A stretch of DNA of 18,935 nt from Gammaproteobacteria bacterium (GTDB taxonomy: Bacteria; Pseudomonadota; Gammaproteobacteria; UBA6429), in NCBI GenBank assembly GCA_003232015.1, contig QIKU01000218.1, positions 1 to 18,935 on the forward strand, given 5' to 3'. The translations under genes were made by a program, and so were the position numbers. The notes under the pieces were generated by a model. The model searched no databases. It saw only the letters and a program-made list of their open reading frames with translations, and had not been told where the DNA came from. Positions 1 through 7,857 of this stretch are shown in pieces; position 1 is the first letter of the stretch, and every line of letters starts with the position of its first letter.

Positions 1-2
1 GC

Positions 3-503
3 TATACGGATAACCAGCTTGTTACGTCCGTTAAGCAACAACGTAGCTTGTCGCCGTATAAGGGGGAGCCTGTACCGCCCCCCTTAAAGCTTAAACTCCT
101 TAGCGGCAACAGCCATGATTTAGCCGATGACAAAGACAAGGTTGTGCTGATTAATTTCTGGGCAAGCTGGTGCCCGCCCTGTGTACATGAAATGCCATCC
201 ATGCAGCGGCTGGAAGATTACTTTAATAAGAAACCGCAAACAAAAAATAAATTTAAAATTCTGGCTGTTAATATGGCAGAAGATCAACAAACGATAGATA
301 CTTTTTTAAAAACAAAAGTTGCTGTAAAATTTGATATTTTGCTTGATATCGATGGCAGGGCCTTAAAACAATGGAATATATTTGCTTTCCCCACCAGCTT
401 TATTATTGGCAAGCAAGGCCGCATTCGTTACGCCATCTATGGGGGGCTTGACTGGTTTGACCACGATATTATTCAAAAAATTCAGGATCTTATAGATGAA
501 TGA
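3..503 (+). CDS. TlpA/ResA-type thioredoxin-like protein, 5' end outside window
   Basis: The reading frame is open to the left edge (first full codon TAT at 3), so the true start and any signal peptide or membrane anchor lie outside the window. A TTG at 48 is possible but not needed. A thioredoxin fold is visible: the strand VVLINFWASW leads into the redox motif WCPPC (cysteines at 171-173 and 180-182), and FPTSF near 392-406 supplies the cis-proline. The motif and the VPPPL segment before the fold are typical of TlpA/ResA/DsbE proteins, which keep periplasmic cysteines reduced, for example during cytochrome c maturation. No cytochrome gene is visible here, so the substrate is unknown. The stop overlaps the next start (ATGA at 500-503), suggesting translational coupling with the glycosylase gene. 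Confidence 0.88.
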   Translation, partial: YTDNQLVTSVKQQRSLSPYKGEPVPPPLKLKLLSGNSHDLADDKDKVVLINFWASWCPPCVHEMPSMQRLEDYFNKKPQTKNKFKILAVNMAEDQQTIDTFLKTKVAVKFDILLDIDGRALKQWNIFAFPTSFIIGKQGRIRYAIYGGLDWFDHDIIQKIQDLIDE

Positions 504-1153
504 TTTTAAAAAATAACTTCTATAATAATGACGCGTGTCAGGTTGCTCGCGCTTTACTTGGTAAAGTAATACGCCGTAAGTACAAAAATCACTGGCTGGC
601 AGCGCAGATTATCGAAACCGAAGCCTACTACCGCTGTGAAAAGGGCAGCCACTCATCATTAGGAAAAACTAATAAACGGATGGCCATGTTTATGCCGCCC
701 GGCACTGTTTATATGTACTATGCTCGCGGCCACGACTCCCTTAATGTTAGCGTAAAAGGCGATGGTAATGCTGTTTTGCTAAAGTCTTGCATACCCTTTG
801 CCGATAAACTAACCTCTAAGGAGGGGTTTAGGGTCATGCAGCAACTTAATCCACAAAAGAATGGGCAGCCACGCACATTGAATAAGCTATGTGCAGGGCA
901 GACTTTAATCTGTCGCGCATTGCACTTAAAAGTAACTCAGTGGGATCAACAGCCGTTCGATTCGAGCGAATTCTATATTGATGACATCGCTTATCAACCT
1001 GAAAAAATTATTAAAACAACCCGCTTAGGGATCCCCGCTGGGCGAGACGAACATAAGCCGTATCGTTTTATTGATTATCAACACGCAAAGTCTTGCACCA
1101 GCAACCCTTTAACAAAACGTAATAAACCAGACTATTCCATTATTACCAGATAA
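500..1153 (+). CDS. mpg: DNA-3-methyladenine (alkyladenine) glycosylase, AAG/MPG family
   Basis: This is a base-excision repair enzyme of the AAG/MPG family, which removes alkylated and deaminated purines from DNA. The 217-residue length fits bacterial members. The active-site segment IIETEAY (37-43) aligns with human VETEAY, so Glu41 is the predicted catalytic residue and Tyr43 the base-stacking tyrosine. His51 matches the conserved active-site histidine. The block MFMPPGTVYMYY (63-74), followed by LNVS, closely matches the human DNA-binding core (MFMKPGTLYVY...NIS). It differs from many bacterial homologues in having ARGHDS where YGMHWC-type residues are common. The start ATG overlaps the upstream stop by four bases. 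It is the second gene of a likely short + strand operon running to 2121. Confidence 0.93.
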   Translation: MILKNNFYNNDACQVARALLGKVIRRKYKNHWLAAQIIETEAYYRCEKGSHSSLGKTNKRMAMFMPPGTVYMYYARGHDSLNVSVKGDGNAVLLKSCIPFADKLTSKEGFRVMQQLNPQKNGQPRTLNKLCAGQTLICRALHLKVTQWDQQPFDSSEFYIDDIAYQPEKIIKTTRLGIPAGRDEHKPYRFIDYQHAKSCTSNPLTKRNKPDYSIITR

Positions 1154-1164
1154 TAGGACAGCGT

Positions 1165-1815
1165 ATGCAATTGTTTAAACTATCCTTAATTAAAAACAGC
1201 ACATTACTCGTTGCCAGCCTTTTTATCTTTGGCTGCTCAACCCAGTTTCGGTCGAACATTGAACATAATGTACATCTGCTAGAAAAAGTACCGTTAGTAG
1301 AACAAGGCCTGACCTTTATCACACCCACAACAATTACAGGTATGGAACAGGACAAGCAATATCTGGCGCTGACTTTTAGCCACGCATTAAAAAAAGCGCG
1401 GCCTGAATTAAGAATTTCAGACTTATCAAAAACACTAGGGATGATCAATCAGGCTGATCTGGAAGGTGAATACCAGACAATGTATGAAGATTATAATGAA
1501 ACTGGTATTTTTAATAAGTCCACCTTAAAGAAAATAGGTTCATTGACAAATAGCCGTTATATTTGCCAGCTTAAACTTAGCCATTTCAAAGCCAAAGCGC
1601 AGGGTCGTTGGAGTATACTTGGACTCAGTGTTTACGACACCGAAAGCGCCAATCTACGCCTGTTCGTACAAATATGGGATGCCACAACAGGCATTATTGT
1701 TTGGGAAGCCGCACAGGAACTTACTTATGCTTATGACACCACCAGCGAAGATCCGGTTACCTTTAGTAATATGATTCATCTTGCTGCCAAAGATATTGCC
1801 AAAGCGCTGCCTTAA
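1165..1815 (+). CDS. Putative outer-membrane lipoprotein of unknown function
   Basis: I do not recognise a named family. The 216-residue product begins with a basic n-region and a hydrophobic stretch ending in IFGC, a usable but imperfect lipobox with Cys24 as the lipidation site. Ser follows the Cys, so there is no Asp+2 inner-membrane retention signal. The rest is a soluble alpha/beta domain. It includes a central helix rich in KK/RP, the segment SRYICQLKLSHFKA, and a strand LRLFVQIWDATTGIIVWEA, reminiscent of CsgG- or TolB-like lipoproteins that bind partners at the outer membrane; that resemblance is only an impression. The start ATG at 1165 follows AGGA by 5 bases. It lies 11 bases after the glycosylase stop and 9 before the next gene, so co-transcription is likely. 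Confidence 0.75.
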   Translation: MQLFKLSLIKNSTLLVASLFIFGCSTQFRSNIEHNVHLLEKVPLVEQGLTFITPTTITGMEQDKQYLALTFSHALKKARPELRISDLSKTLGMINQADLEGEYQTMYEDYNETGIFNKSTLKKIGSLTNSRYICQLKLSHFKAKAQGRWSILGLSVYDTESANLRLFVQIWDATTGIIVWEAAQELTYAYDTTSEDPVTFSNMIHLAAKDIAKALP

Positions 1816-1824
1816 TAAATAGCC

Positions 1825-2121
1825 ATGTTCCTGTCGCGTTTTTTTAATAAATCAAAAGCAACAGGCATACAGGCTAACAGCATTCAGTATAAAGGCAATA
1901 AAGCCATTGTTGATGTGCGCGGACAAACCTGCCCTGGTTACTTACTCGCCATTAATAAAGCCGTTGAAGCTATCCAGCCAGAAACAGAAATTGATTTGCT
2001 TATCAGTTACCCGCCCTGCGGTGATGATGTAAAAGCATGGTGCAAGGAGAGAGGAATAAAATTTTTAAGTCTTGATGAGGAACCAGAAAATAAATGTTGG
2101 GCTATACAGATAAAGAAATAA
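1825..2121 (+). CDS. TusA/SirA-family sulfur-carrier-like protein
   Basis: This 98-residue protein carries a TusA/SirA/YedF-like domain, a small cytoplasmic fold that often relays persulfide sulfur. After about 25 variable residues comes AIVDVRGQTCPGYLLAINKAV, the usual strand, CP box and helix, with the candidate persulfide Cys near residue 37. The classical CPxP box reads CPGY here, so the last proline is lost. A second conserved block, YPPCGDDVKAWCKERG, contains two further cysteines. The start ATG follows the lipoprotein stop by 9 bases. The gene ends 3 bases before the stop of the convergent aroE. The family call is good; the exact role (tRNA thiolation, sulfur trafficking or other) cannot be read from the window. 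Confidence 0.82.
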   Translation: MFLSRFFNKSKATGIQANSIQYKGNKAIVDVRGQTCPGYLLAINKAVEAIQPETEIDLLISYPPCGDDVKAWCKERGIKFLSLDEEPENKCWAIQIKK

Positions 2122-2124
2122 AGT

Positions 2125-2991
2125 CTACGCGGAAATTTCCTGTCTTAAAATATCTAGAACCTTATTTGTATCCGGTCTGACACCTCGCCAGATATAAAAA
2201 GATTCTGCCGCCTGTTCAACCAGCATACCCAAACCATCGGCGATTGTTGTTACACCTTGTTGTGCTGCCCACAGCATAAAGGGTGTTTGCAGGCCATACA
2301 TCATGTCATAACAACAACCTTCTGCTGCTATCAACTTATCTGGCAAGGGCGGTAACTCGCCATGCAGGCTTGCTGCGGTTGCATTAATAATAATATTAAA
2401 TTGCTGGCCACCGGAAATACCCCTGGCTAAATTATCATAACCACAACCAGTAATATTTCCTAAATCGGAAAAATGCTCGGCTAATTCTTTGGCTTTGCTT
2501 TGTGTGCGATTAACAACAACGATACTGGCAGGTTTTTCATTTAATAAAGGTGCTAACACACCACGGGCAGCACCACCTGCACCCATTAACAATACATGCT
2601 TGCCTGCTATTTTTATTTTGTAATTATTTTTTAAATCGTTAACCAGACCAACACCATCGGTATTGTCGCCATAAAGTTTGCCACCCTTTAAAAACTTAAT
2701 CGTATTAATCGCACCGGCACGCTCTGCTCTTGTACTACGCTCATCCACTAAGGCCCATGCTTCTTCTTTAAACGGTACCGTAATATTTAAGCCCTTGCCT
2801 TTATGCGCGGCAAAATTACCCACTGCCTGCTTAAAGCCACCCGTATCTACCTGTATAGCGGCGTAATGAATGGATTGTTGTGTTTGTGCTGCAAATAACG
2901 AATGAATTTGTGGGCTTTTGCTGTGCTTGATGGGGTTGCCCATAACAGCATATTTATCAACACGCGGCTCAAAGTCGAAGATATCTGTCAT
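2125..2991 (-). CDS. aroE: Shikimate dehydrogenase
   Basis: AroE reduces 3-dehydroshikimate to shikimate with NADPH in aromatic amino-acid synthesis. From the chosen start the protein has 288 residues, near the usual 270-290. The shikimate-binding serines are in HSKSP (Ser24, Ser26). The catalytic Lys75 lies in NITVPFKE and Asp111 in GDNTDGVG. The nucleotide loop is GAGGAARG (137-144), and NRT (161-163) is the NADP-specificity motif. The C-terminal DGLGMLVEQAA is also typical. The frame extends upstream to an ATG at 3084, but that would overlap the pit 3' end and add a non-conserved hydrophobic leader, so 2991 is preferred although its ribosome site is weak. It follows pit by 17 bases and is probably read through from it. 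A perfect GGAAATTTCC palindrome (2131-2140) lies in its last codons. Confidence 0.95.
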   Translation of the reverse strand: MTDIFDFEPRVDKYAVMGNPIKHSKSPQIHSLFAAQTQQSIHYAAIQVDTGGFKQAVGNFAAHKGKGLNITVPFKEEAWALVDERSTRAERAGAINTIKFLKGGKLYGDNTDGVGLVNDLKNNYKIKIAGKHVLLMGAGGAARGVLAPLLNEKPASIVVVNRTQSKAKELAEHFSDLGNITGCGYDNLARGISGGQQFNIIINATAASLHGELPPLPDKLIAAEGCCYDMMYGLQTPFMLWAAQQGVTTIADGLGMLVEQAAESFYIWRGVRPDTNKVLDILRQEISA

Positions 2992-3008
2992 GGTCTGGTT
3001 TATTCCGT

Positions 3009-4262
3009 TTAAGAAAAAATACCTTTTAACATAAAGAAGATCATAATAGAAAGGATAGCACCGGCAGGCAGCGTAATAATCCACGACATAAAGATAGTTC
3101 TCACCACGTTCATGTTAACAGCCGCAATGCCACGCGCCATACCCACACCAAGAACTGCGCCCACTAACGTATGTGTAGTGGAAATAGGCAGCCCCGTTCC
3201 AGATGCAAACACCACTACTGTTGCTGCCGCTAACGTTGCTGCAAAGCCCCGGCTAGGGGTTAATTCTGTGATATTGCTACCCACCGTGGCAATCACTTTT
3301 TTACCATACATAACAAGCCCGGCAACAATACCAAAACCACCAAGCAATAAAATCCATGCCGGCATTGCTGATTCTTGCGCAACCTGGCCACCGCTTTGAA
3401 CAATACTCACCACAGCCGCCAGCGGACCAACTGCATTCGCGACATCATTAGAGCCGTGAGCAAAAGCCATCGCCGATGCAGTAAACATCATCAACACACC
3501 AAATACTTTTTCTACATTGGTAAAGTGATAATCTTGATCGGCATCTGGATCAAACTTGAGCTTATTAATAAAGAATTTACCGACAAACATGGAAATAACA
3601 CCCATAATAAAGGCAGCGCCATAGGCTTCGATGGTTGTTAGTTCCAGACCAACATGTTTTAAACCTTTGAACAAAGTGACAAGCGCGATAATAAAACCGA
3701 CTAAAAAGATATAATAGGGCACATATTTTTTCGACGCCTGAAAAGGCTTGTCCGCATCAAAGATTAAACGCTGCACACTACGAAATAGCGCATAAGAAGT
3801 TACCCCAGCAAGCACCGGCGACACCACCCAGCTCATCGCAATGGTACCAACCTTGCCCCAATTAACCGCATCAATGCCAATACCCACCGCAGCAAAACCA
3901 ACGATGGCGCCGACAATAGAATGCGTAGTGGAAACCGGCCAGCCTGCACGCGTTGCAACCAGCAACCAGATACCCGCCGCAAGCAGCGATGACAGCATGC
4001 CGTAAACCAGAAGTTCGGGGTTATCCGCTAGCAAGCTGGTATCCATCATGCCTTTGCGTATGGTTGCGGTAACCTGGCCACCGGCCAGGTAGGCACCTAG
4101 GAATTCAAAAATAGCCGCGATGATAATCGCTTGTTTAATGGTGAGTGCTTTTGAGCCTACCGAGGTTGCCATGGCGTTAGCCACATCATTTGCGCCCACA
4201 CCCCAGGCCATAAATAAACCAAAAACACAGGCTAAGATAATAAAAATTGTTCCGTATTCCAC
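3009..4262 (-). CDS. pit: PiT-family inorganic phosphate transporter
   Basis: This is a polytopic inner-membrane phosphate permease of the PiT/PHO4 family (417 residues), driven by cation symport. The internal duplication is clear: GANDVANA at 23-30 is echoed by HGSNDVANAVGP at 269-280, and WPVSTTHSIVGA (108-119) by LPISTTHTLVGA near the C-terminus. Around ten hydrophobic segments flank a hydrophilic loop at about 165-180. The start is GTG (4260-4262), supported by GGGAG about 9 bases upstream. It lies downstream of the DUF47 gene on the same strand, the usual arrangement, and upstream of aroE. A short hairpin (4291-4309) separates it from DUF47 and could tune relative expression. Confidence 0.95.
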   Translation of the reverse strand: MEYGTIFIILACVFGLFMAWGVGANDVANAMATSVGSKALTIKQAIIIAAIFEFLGAYLAGGQVTATIRKGMMDTSLLADNPELLVYGMLSSLLAAGIWLLVATRAGWPVSTTHSIVGAIVGFAAVGIGIDAVNWGKVGTIAMSWVVSPVLAGVTSYALFRSVQRLIFDADKPFQASKKYVPYYIFLVGFIIALVTLFKGLKHVGLELTTIEAYGAAFIMGVISMFVGKFFINKLKFDPDADQDYHFTNVEKVFGVLMMFTASAMAFAHGSNDVANAVGPLAAVVSIVQSGGQVAQESAMPAWILLLGGFGIVAGLVMYGKKVIATVGSNITELTPSRGFAATLAAATVVVFASGTGLPISTTHTLVGAVLGVGMARGIAAVNMNVVRTIFMSWIITLPAGAILSIMIFFMLKGIFS

Positions 4263-4290
4263 AACGAATCTCCCACTAGTTCGTTATTTT

Positions 4291-4309
4291 CACTACTGTC
4301 GTCGTAGTG
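4291..4309 (-). other. Small stem-loop between DUF47 and pit genes
   Basis: CACTAC at 4291-4296 pairs with GTAGTG at 4304-4309 around a 7-base loop. There is no U-run after it in the direction of transcription. A processing or pausing site is therefore more likely than a strong terminator. It is short enough to be chance. Confidence 0.3.
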
Positions 4310-4313
4310 GATT

Positions 4314-4991
4314 TTATTTTGCTAACATTAATTCCAGACGGCTGCCCACGCGCTGCGCAATATCGGCAAGGTCACCTATCCAGTCAATGACTTTGTACAT
4401 AAACATCACATCGATGGGTGGCAGATCTTTTTCCTGCTTAAACAGCATTGCTCTAACTTTAACCTGAATTTTATCGGTATCGTTTTCAATTTTGTTTAGT
4501 TTTTTAATCATTGATGCGACTAGTTTTATTTCATTGCCACGAAAACCGGTTGCAACCAGTTCATCGAGTTCATTAATAGCGATTTGAGCCTGCCCGGATG
4601 CATCAATACAACGCTTCACAAACTCAACTAACTTTTTATGCATGCCTTCAGGGAATTCGATTTTTCGACCCAACATTAAACCGGCAATGTCTTTACTTTT
4701 ATTGGCAATACGATCCTGCATGGTTAGCACTTCCAGCACATCGCGCCGCGATACAGGCATAAATAAACCGGTTGGTAAATTTAAACGCAATGCTTTTTTC
4801 AGATCATCGGCTTCATTTTCAAGCTGGGCAATTTTTTGTTGGGCTTTTTCTGCCTTGCTCCACTTGCCGGCAACCGCAGCATCTACAAACGGTTCCAGTG
4901 CTTCAATGCAGGCCTGAACTTTTGCCATATGTGCTTGTAATGGTGAAACTGGCGAGTTGCCAAAGAGAGTATAAATATCGACCGGTGGCAT
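4314..4991 (-). CDS. DUF47 (PhoU-like, TIGR00153) Pit accessory protein
   Basis: This 225-residue, almost entirely helical protein belongs to the DUF47/TIGR00153 family, which resembles PhoU and is habitually encoded beside PiT transporters as a partner or regulator. Visible family features are the helical hairpin repeats with acidic faces (QQKIAQLENEADDLKKALR; KKLNKIENDTDKIQ), the linker LPTGLFMPVSRRDVL, and the C-terminal MYKVIDWIGDLADIAQRVGSRLELML. The E..AD/E..D positions match the metal-cluster motif of PhoU folds. The start ATG at 4991 has a good ribosome site (AAAGGAAA). It is the first gene of a probable DUF47-pit-aroE transcript, and a possible Pho box lies about 60 bases upstream. 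Confidence 0.92.
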   Translation of the reverse strand: MPPVDIYTLFGNSPVSPLQAHMAKVQACIEALEPFVDAAVAGKWSKAEKAQQKIAQLENEADDLKKALRLNLPTGLFMPVSRRDVLEVLTMQDRIANKSKDIAGLMLGRKIEFPEGMHKKLVEFVKRCIDASGQAQIAINELDELVATGFRGNEIKLVASMIKKLNKIENDTDKIQVKVRAMLFKQEKDLPPIDVMFMYKVIDWIGDLADIAQRVGSRLELMLAK

Positions 4992-5049
4992 AAATGATTT
5001 CCTTTAACTGAATAATATTGTCGGGCAACTGACTTCAGCACCATCATTT

Positions 5050-5067
5050 GTTACATTTTCATGACAG
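5050..5067 (-). promoter_or_regulatory. Candidate Pho box upstream of DUF47-pit
   Basis: Read on the minus strand this is CTGTCAT-GAAA-ATGTAAC. It has the 7-4-7 layout of an enterobacterial Pho box (two CTGTCAT units): the first unit is perfect, the second matches at about four of seven positions. It ends about 59 bases before the DUF47 start. Phosphate control of a phosphate transporter is plausible, but a single degenerate half could occur by chance. Confidence 0.35.
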
Positions 5068-5185
5068 GATTATTTTGCGAAGTATAAACTTTTTGCTTAC
5101 AAGTACAACCGGTTTTGTGGGGTGATTGACATTTAAAAGGCTTTGATCCTGCGTGGGAATATGTTACGAAACTTTAAGGTAAAGA

Positions 5186-5303
5186 TTAACCACAACGAGC
5201 ACAACGAAAACATATGTCAAGATTGCATTATAACGATATACGAGGCAATCTGTTTTCTTATATGGAGCTGAGGTTTATTATCTTATTTCTTCGTTGTGGT
5301 TAA
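5186..5303. repeat. 118-bp structured element with 13-bp terminal inverted repeats
   Basis: TTAACCACAACGA (5186-5198) is a perfect inverted copy of 5291-5303. Inside are two nested stems: GAAAACA (5206-5212) with TGTTTTC (5251-5257), and AGATTGC (5220-5226) with GCAATCT (5245-5251). The left end also has CACAACGA twice in tandem with a 9-bp period (5191-5198, 5200-5207). It starts 15 bases past the hemB stop, so it may end hemB transcripts. Related ends occur at 9617-9683 and one half at 7831-7842, pointing to a repeat family in this genome. No target-site duplication is obvious. Confidence 0.65.
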
Positions 5304-5317
5304 AATATTTTTTAAAT

Positions 5318-6397
<1,080 letters not shown>

Positions 6398-6414
6398 TCA
6401 GGATAGCTGAATAA

Positions 6415-6445
6415 TTGGCGAACTTAGCGTATGGCCTGCTATCAT
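6415..6445 (+). promoter_or_regulatory. Candidate promoter for the MlaC-type gene
   Basis: TGCTATCAT (6437-6445) is a good extended -10 element. A weak -35 (TTGGCG, 6415-6420) sits 19 bases upstream of the hexamer. The gene start is about 40 bases downstream. The call rests on motif match only. Confidence 0.4.
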
Positions 6446-6486
6446 ACTATCAGGACTTTAACTGAAAAAGCACCCGGCCAAATAAT

Positions 6487-7167
6487 ATGAATAAAAATAA
6501 CCTGTTATATAGCCTCATTTTTCCGATATTAATGCTTGCCAATGCCTCCAGCGCACTCGCAAAAGCCGAAATGAGCGTTGAGAATAGCCCTGTCGCCATA
6601 TTAAAATCAATGACTTATGATTTAATTGAGGCCCTTAAAGCGTCAGAAAAAAATCTCAAACAAGATCCAGCGATTGTCCACCAGCTGGTCACCACCTATA
6701 TTGCGCCCAGGCTGGATTTTATTGCCGCTTCGCGCTGGGTATTAGGTAAACATTGGCGGGATGCCGATCGCGCACAAAAAATACGCTTTATAAAAGAGTT
6801 TCGCCAGCTCCTGATCCGCTTTTATTCAACCGCACTGGCGGAGTATGCGCTCACTCATAAAATTGACCATAATATTATGCACTTTCTGCCTTTACGCAAA
6901 AAGGACGATAAAGACGTAACCGTGCACTCCATTGTGCACCCACCCGGCTCAAACAAAACCGTGCCGGTGAATTATCAAATGCACAAAACTCGCAAGGGAT
7001 GGAAAATTTACGATGTGTCGATTGAAGGCATTAGTATGATAACCACTTATAAAAGCAGCTTTGCACCGCACCTGCGTAGCAGTGGTGTGAGTGGACTGAT
7101 TAAAAGCCTGGTTGAACGTAACCAGAAATTATCCACAAAAACCGTCAGCTTAAATACAAAAAATTAA
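6487..7167 (+). CDS. mlaC: MlaC/Ttg2D-family periplasmic phospholipid-binding protein
   Basis: This 226-residue protein has a Sec signal peptide (basic MNKNN, hydrophobic core, cleavage predicted after SSALA near residue 25) and a full MlaC domain. Family signatures are YIAPRLDFIAASRWVLGKHW, the helix FIKEFRQLLIRFYSTALAEY, and the C-terminal strands VNYQMHKTRKGWKIYDVSIEG followed by TTYKSSF. MlaC carries phospholipids between MlaA at the outer membrane and the MlaFEDB transporter. Here it stands alone: no mlaFEDB neighbours, hemB divergent upstream and hslV downstream. It could be an extra or relocated paralogue. The tail after the domain (about 195-226) is Lys/Thr/Ser-rich and probably disordered. 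The start codon has only a weak ribosome site. Confidence 0.88.
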   Translation: MNKNNLLYSLIFPILMLANASSALAKAEMSVENSPVAILKSMTYDLIEALKASEKNLKQDPAIVHQLVTTYIAPRLDFIAASRWVLGKHWRDADRAQKIRFIKEFRQLLIRFYSTALAEYALTHKIDHNIMHFLPLRKKDDKDVTVHSIVHPPGSNKTVPVNYQMHKTRKGWKIYDVSIEGISMITTYKSSFAPHLRSSGVSGLIKSLVERNQKLSTKTVSLNTKN

Positions 7168-7188
7168 GCCACTGATAACCATTCTAAA

Positions 7189-7205
7189 TTCGCTTTATAA
7201 GCGAA
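7189..7205 (+). terminator. Hairpin between the MlaC-type gene and hslV
   Basis: TTCGCTT (7189-7195) and AAGCGAA (7199-7205) form a perfect 7-bp stem with a 3-base loop, 22 bases after the MlaC stop. No clear U-run follows, so termination would be weak. It lies just upstream of the putative hslV -10 and could instead affect that promoter. Confidence 0.35.
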
Positions 7206-7222
7206 ACAACGCGCTTTTCGTG

Positions 7223-7228
7223 TACAAT
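7223..7228 (+). promoter_or_regulatory. Candidate -10 element for hslVU
   Basis: TACAAT about 50 bases upstream of hslV is one mismatch from the sigma-70 -10 hexamer. No good -35 was found at 16-18 bases upstream. A heat-shock sigma-32 promoter, expected for hslVU in this class, could not be identified with confidence. Confidence 0.3.
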
Positions 7229-7279
7229 AGCCCGCTCTTTCAGTCGCTCTAAATACACACTAATTTTAGGAGTTTACTC

Positions 7280-7822
7280 GTGGATCAATATCGCGGAACA
7301 ACGGTTTTATCGGTACGTCGAGGCAATCAGGTTGTTATTGGTGCCGACGGTCAGGTCACGTTGGGCAACACCGTGATGAAGGGTAATGCACGTAAACTGC
7401 GCCGCCTTTATAAAGATAAAGTGATTGCCGGTTTTGCTGGCGGTACAGCCGATGCCTTTACCTTGTTTGAATACTTTGAAAGTAAACTCGAAAAACATTC
7501 CGGCCAGTTAGTTCGCGCCGCTGTTGAAATGGCAAAAGACTGGCGAACCGATCGTACCCTGCGACGGCTGGAAGCCTTGCTGGCGGTGGCTAACGACGAA
7601 GCGTCTTTAATCATTAGTGGCAACGGCGATGTTATTGAACCCGAGCAAGGTTTAATGGCCATAGGTTCCGGTGGTGCCTTTGCACAGTCTGCTGCTCGTG
7701 CCTTGCTCGAAAACACCGAACTTTCGGCAAAAGAAATTGTAGAAAAAAGCTTGAATATTGCCGGTGACATCTGCATATACACTAATCAGAATATTTTAAT
7801 TGAAGAGCTGAGTATTGATTAG
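7280..7822 (+). CDS. hslV: ATP-dependent protease subunit HslV (ClpQ)
   Basis: HslV is the proteolytic core of the cytoplasmic HslUV complex, a two-ring relative of the proteasome beta subunit. The 180-residue protein begins MDQYRG, then TTVLSVRRG. The N-terminal nucleophile is predicted to be Thr7, exposed by removal of the six-residue leader. The core [24 protein letters not shown] and the [18 protein letters not shown] block are diagnostic. The start is GTG (7280-7282) with AGGAG about 8 bases upstream. The gene is 35 bases before hslU and surely in the same operon. That spacer contains TTAACCACGAAC (7831-7842), resembling one end of the repeats at 5186 and 9617. Confidence 0.97.
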   Translation: MDQYRGTTVLSVRRGNQVVIGADGQVTLGNTVMKGNARKLRRLYKDKVIAGFAGGTADAFTLFEYFESKLEKHSGQLVRAAVEMAKDWRTDRTLRRLEALLAVANDEASLIISGNGDVIEPEQGLMAIGSGGAFAQSAARALLENTELSAKEIVEKSLNIAGDICIYTNQNILIEELSID

Positions 7823-7857
7823 ACTTTGATTAACCACGAACAAAAAATGGATTACTT

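Larger units (their letters stand above)
4992..5317. other. 326-base intergenic region between hemB and DUF47
   Basis: No convincing coding frame is present. The half next to hemB is filled by the inverted-repeat element at 5186-5303. The half next to DUF47 contains the candidate Pho box (5050-5067) and AT-rich leader DNA. Between them (about 5068-5185) I see only AT-rich sequence and an ACCGGT palindrome. Confidence 0.6.

Noticed and set aside
2992..3084. Upstream ATG at 3084 extending aroE by 31 residues
   Set aside because: It overlaps the pit 3' end and adds a non-conserved leader; homology begins after the ATG at 2991.
3112..3399. Open frames opposite pit and DUF47 (3112-3641, 4120-4467, 4642-4993)
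   Set aside because: They are antisense to strongly conserved genes, with low-complexity products and no family match.
7831..7842. TTAACCACGAAC between hslV and hslU as a complete repeat element
   Set aside because: Only one end is present and no inverted partner is nearby, so it is noted only as a possible half-copy.
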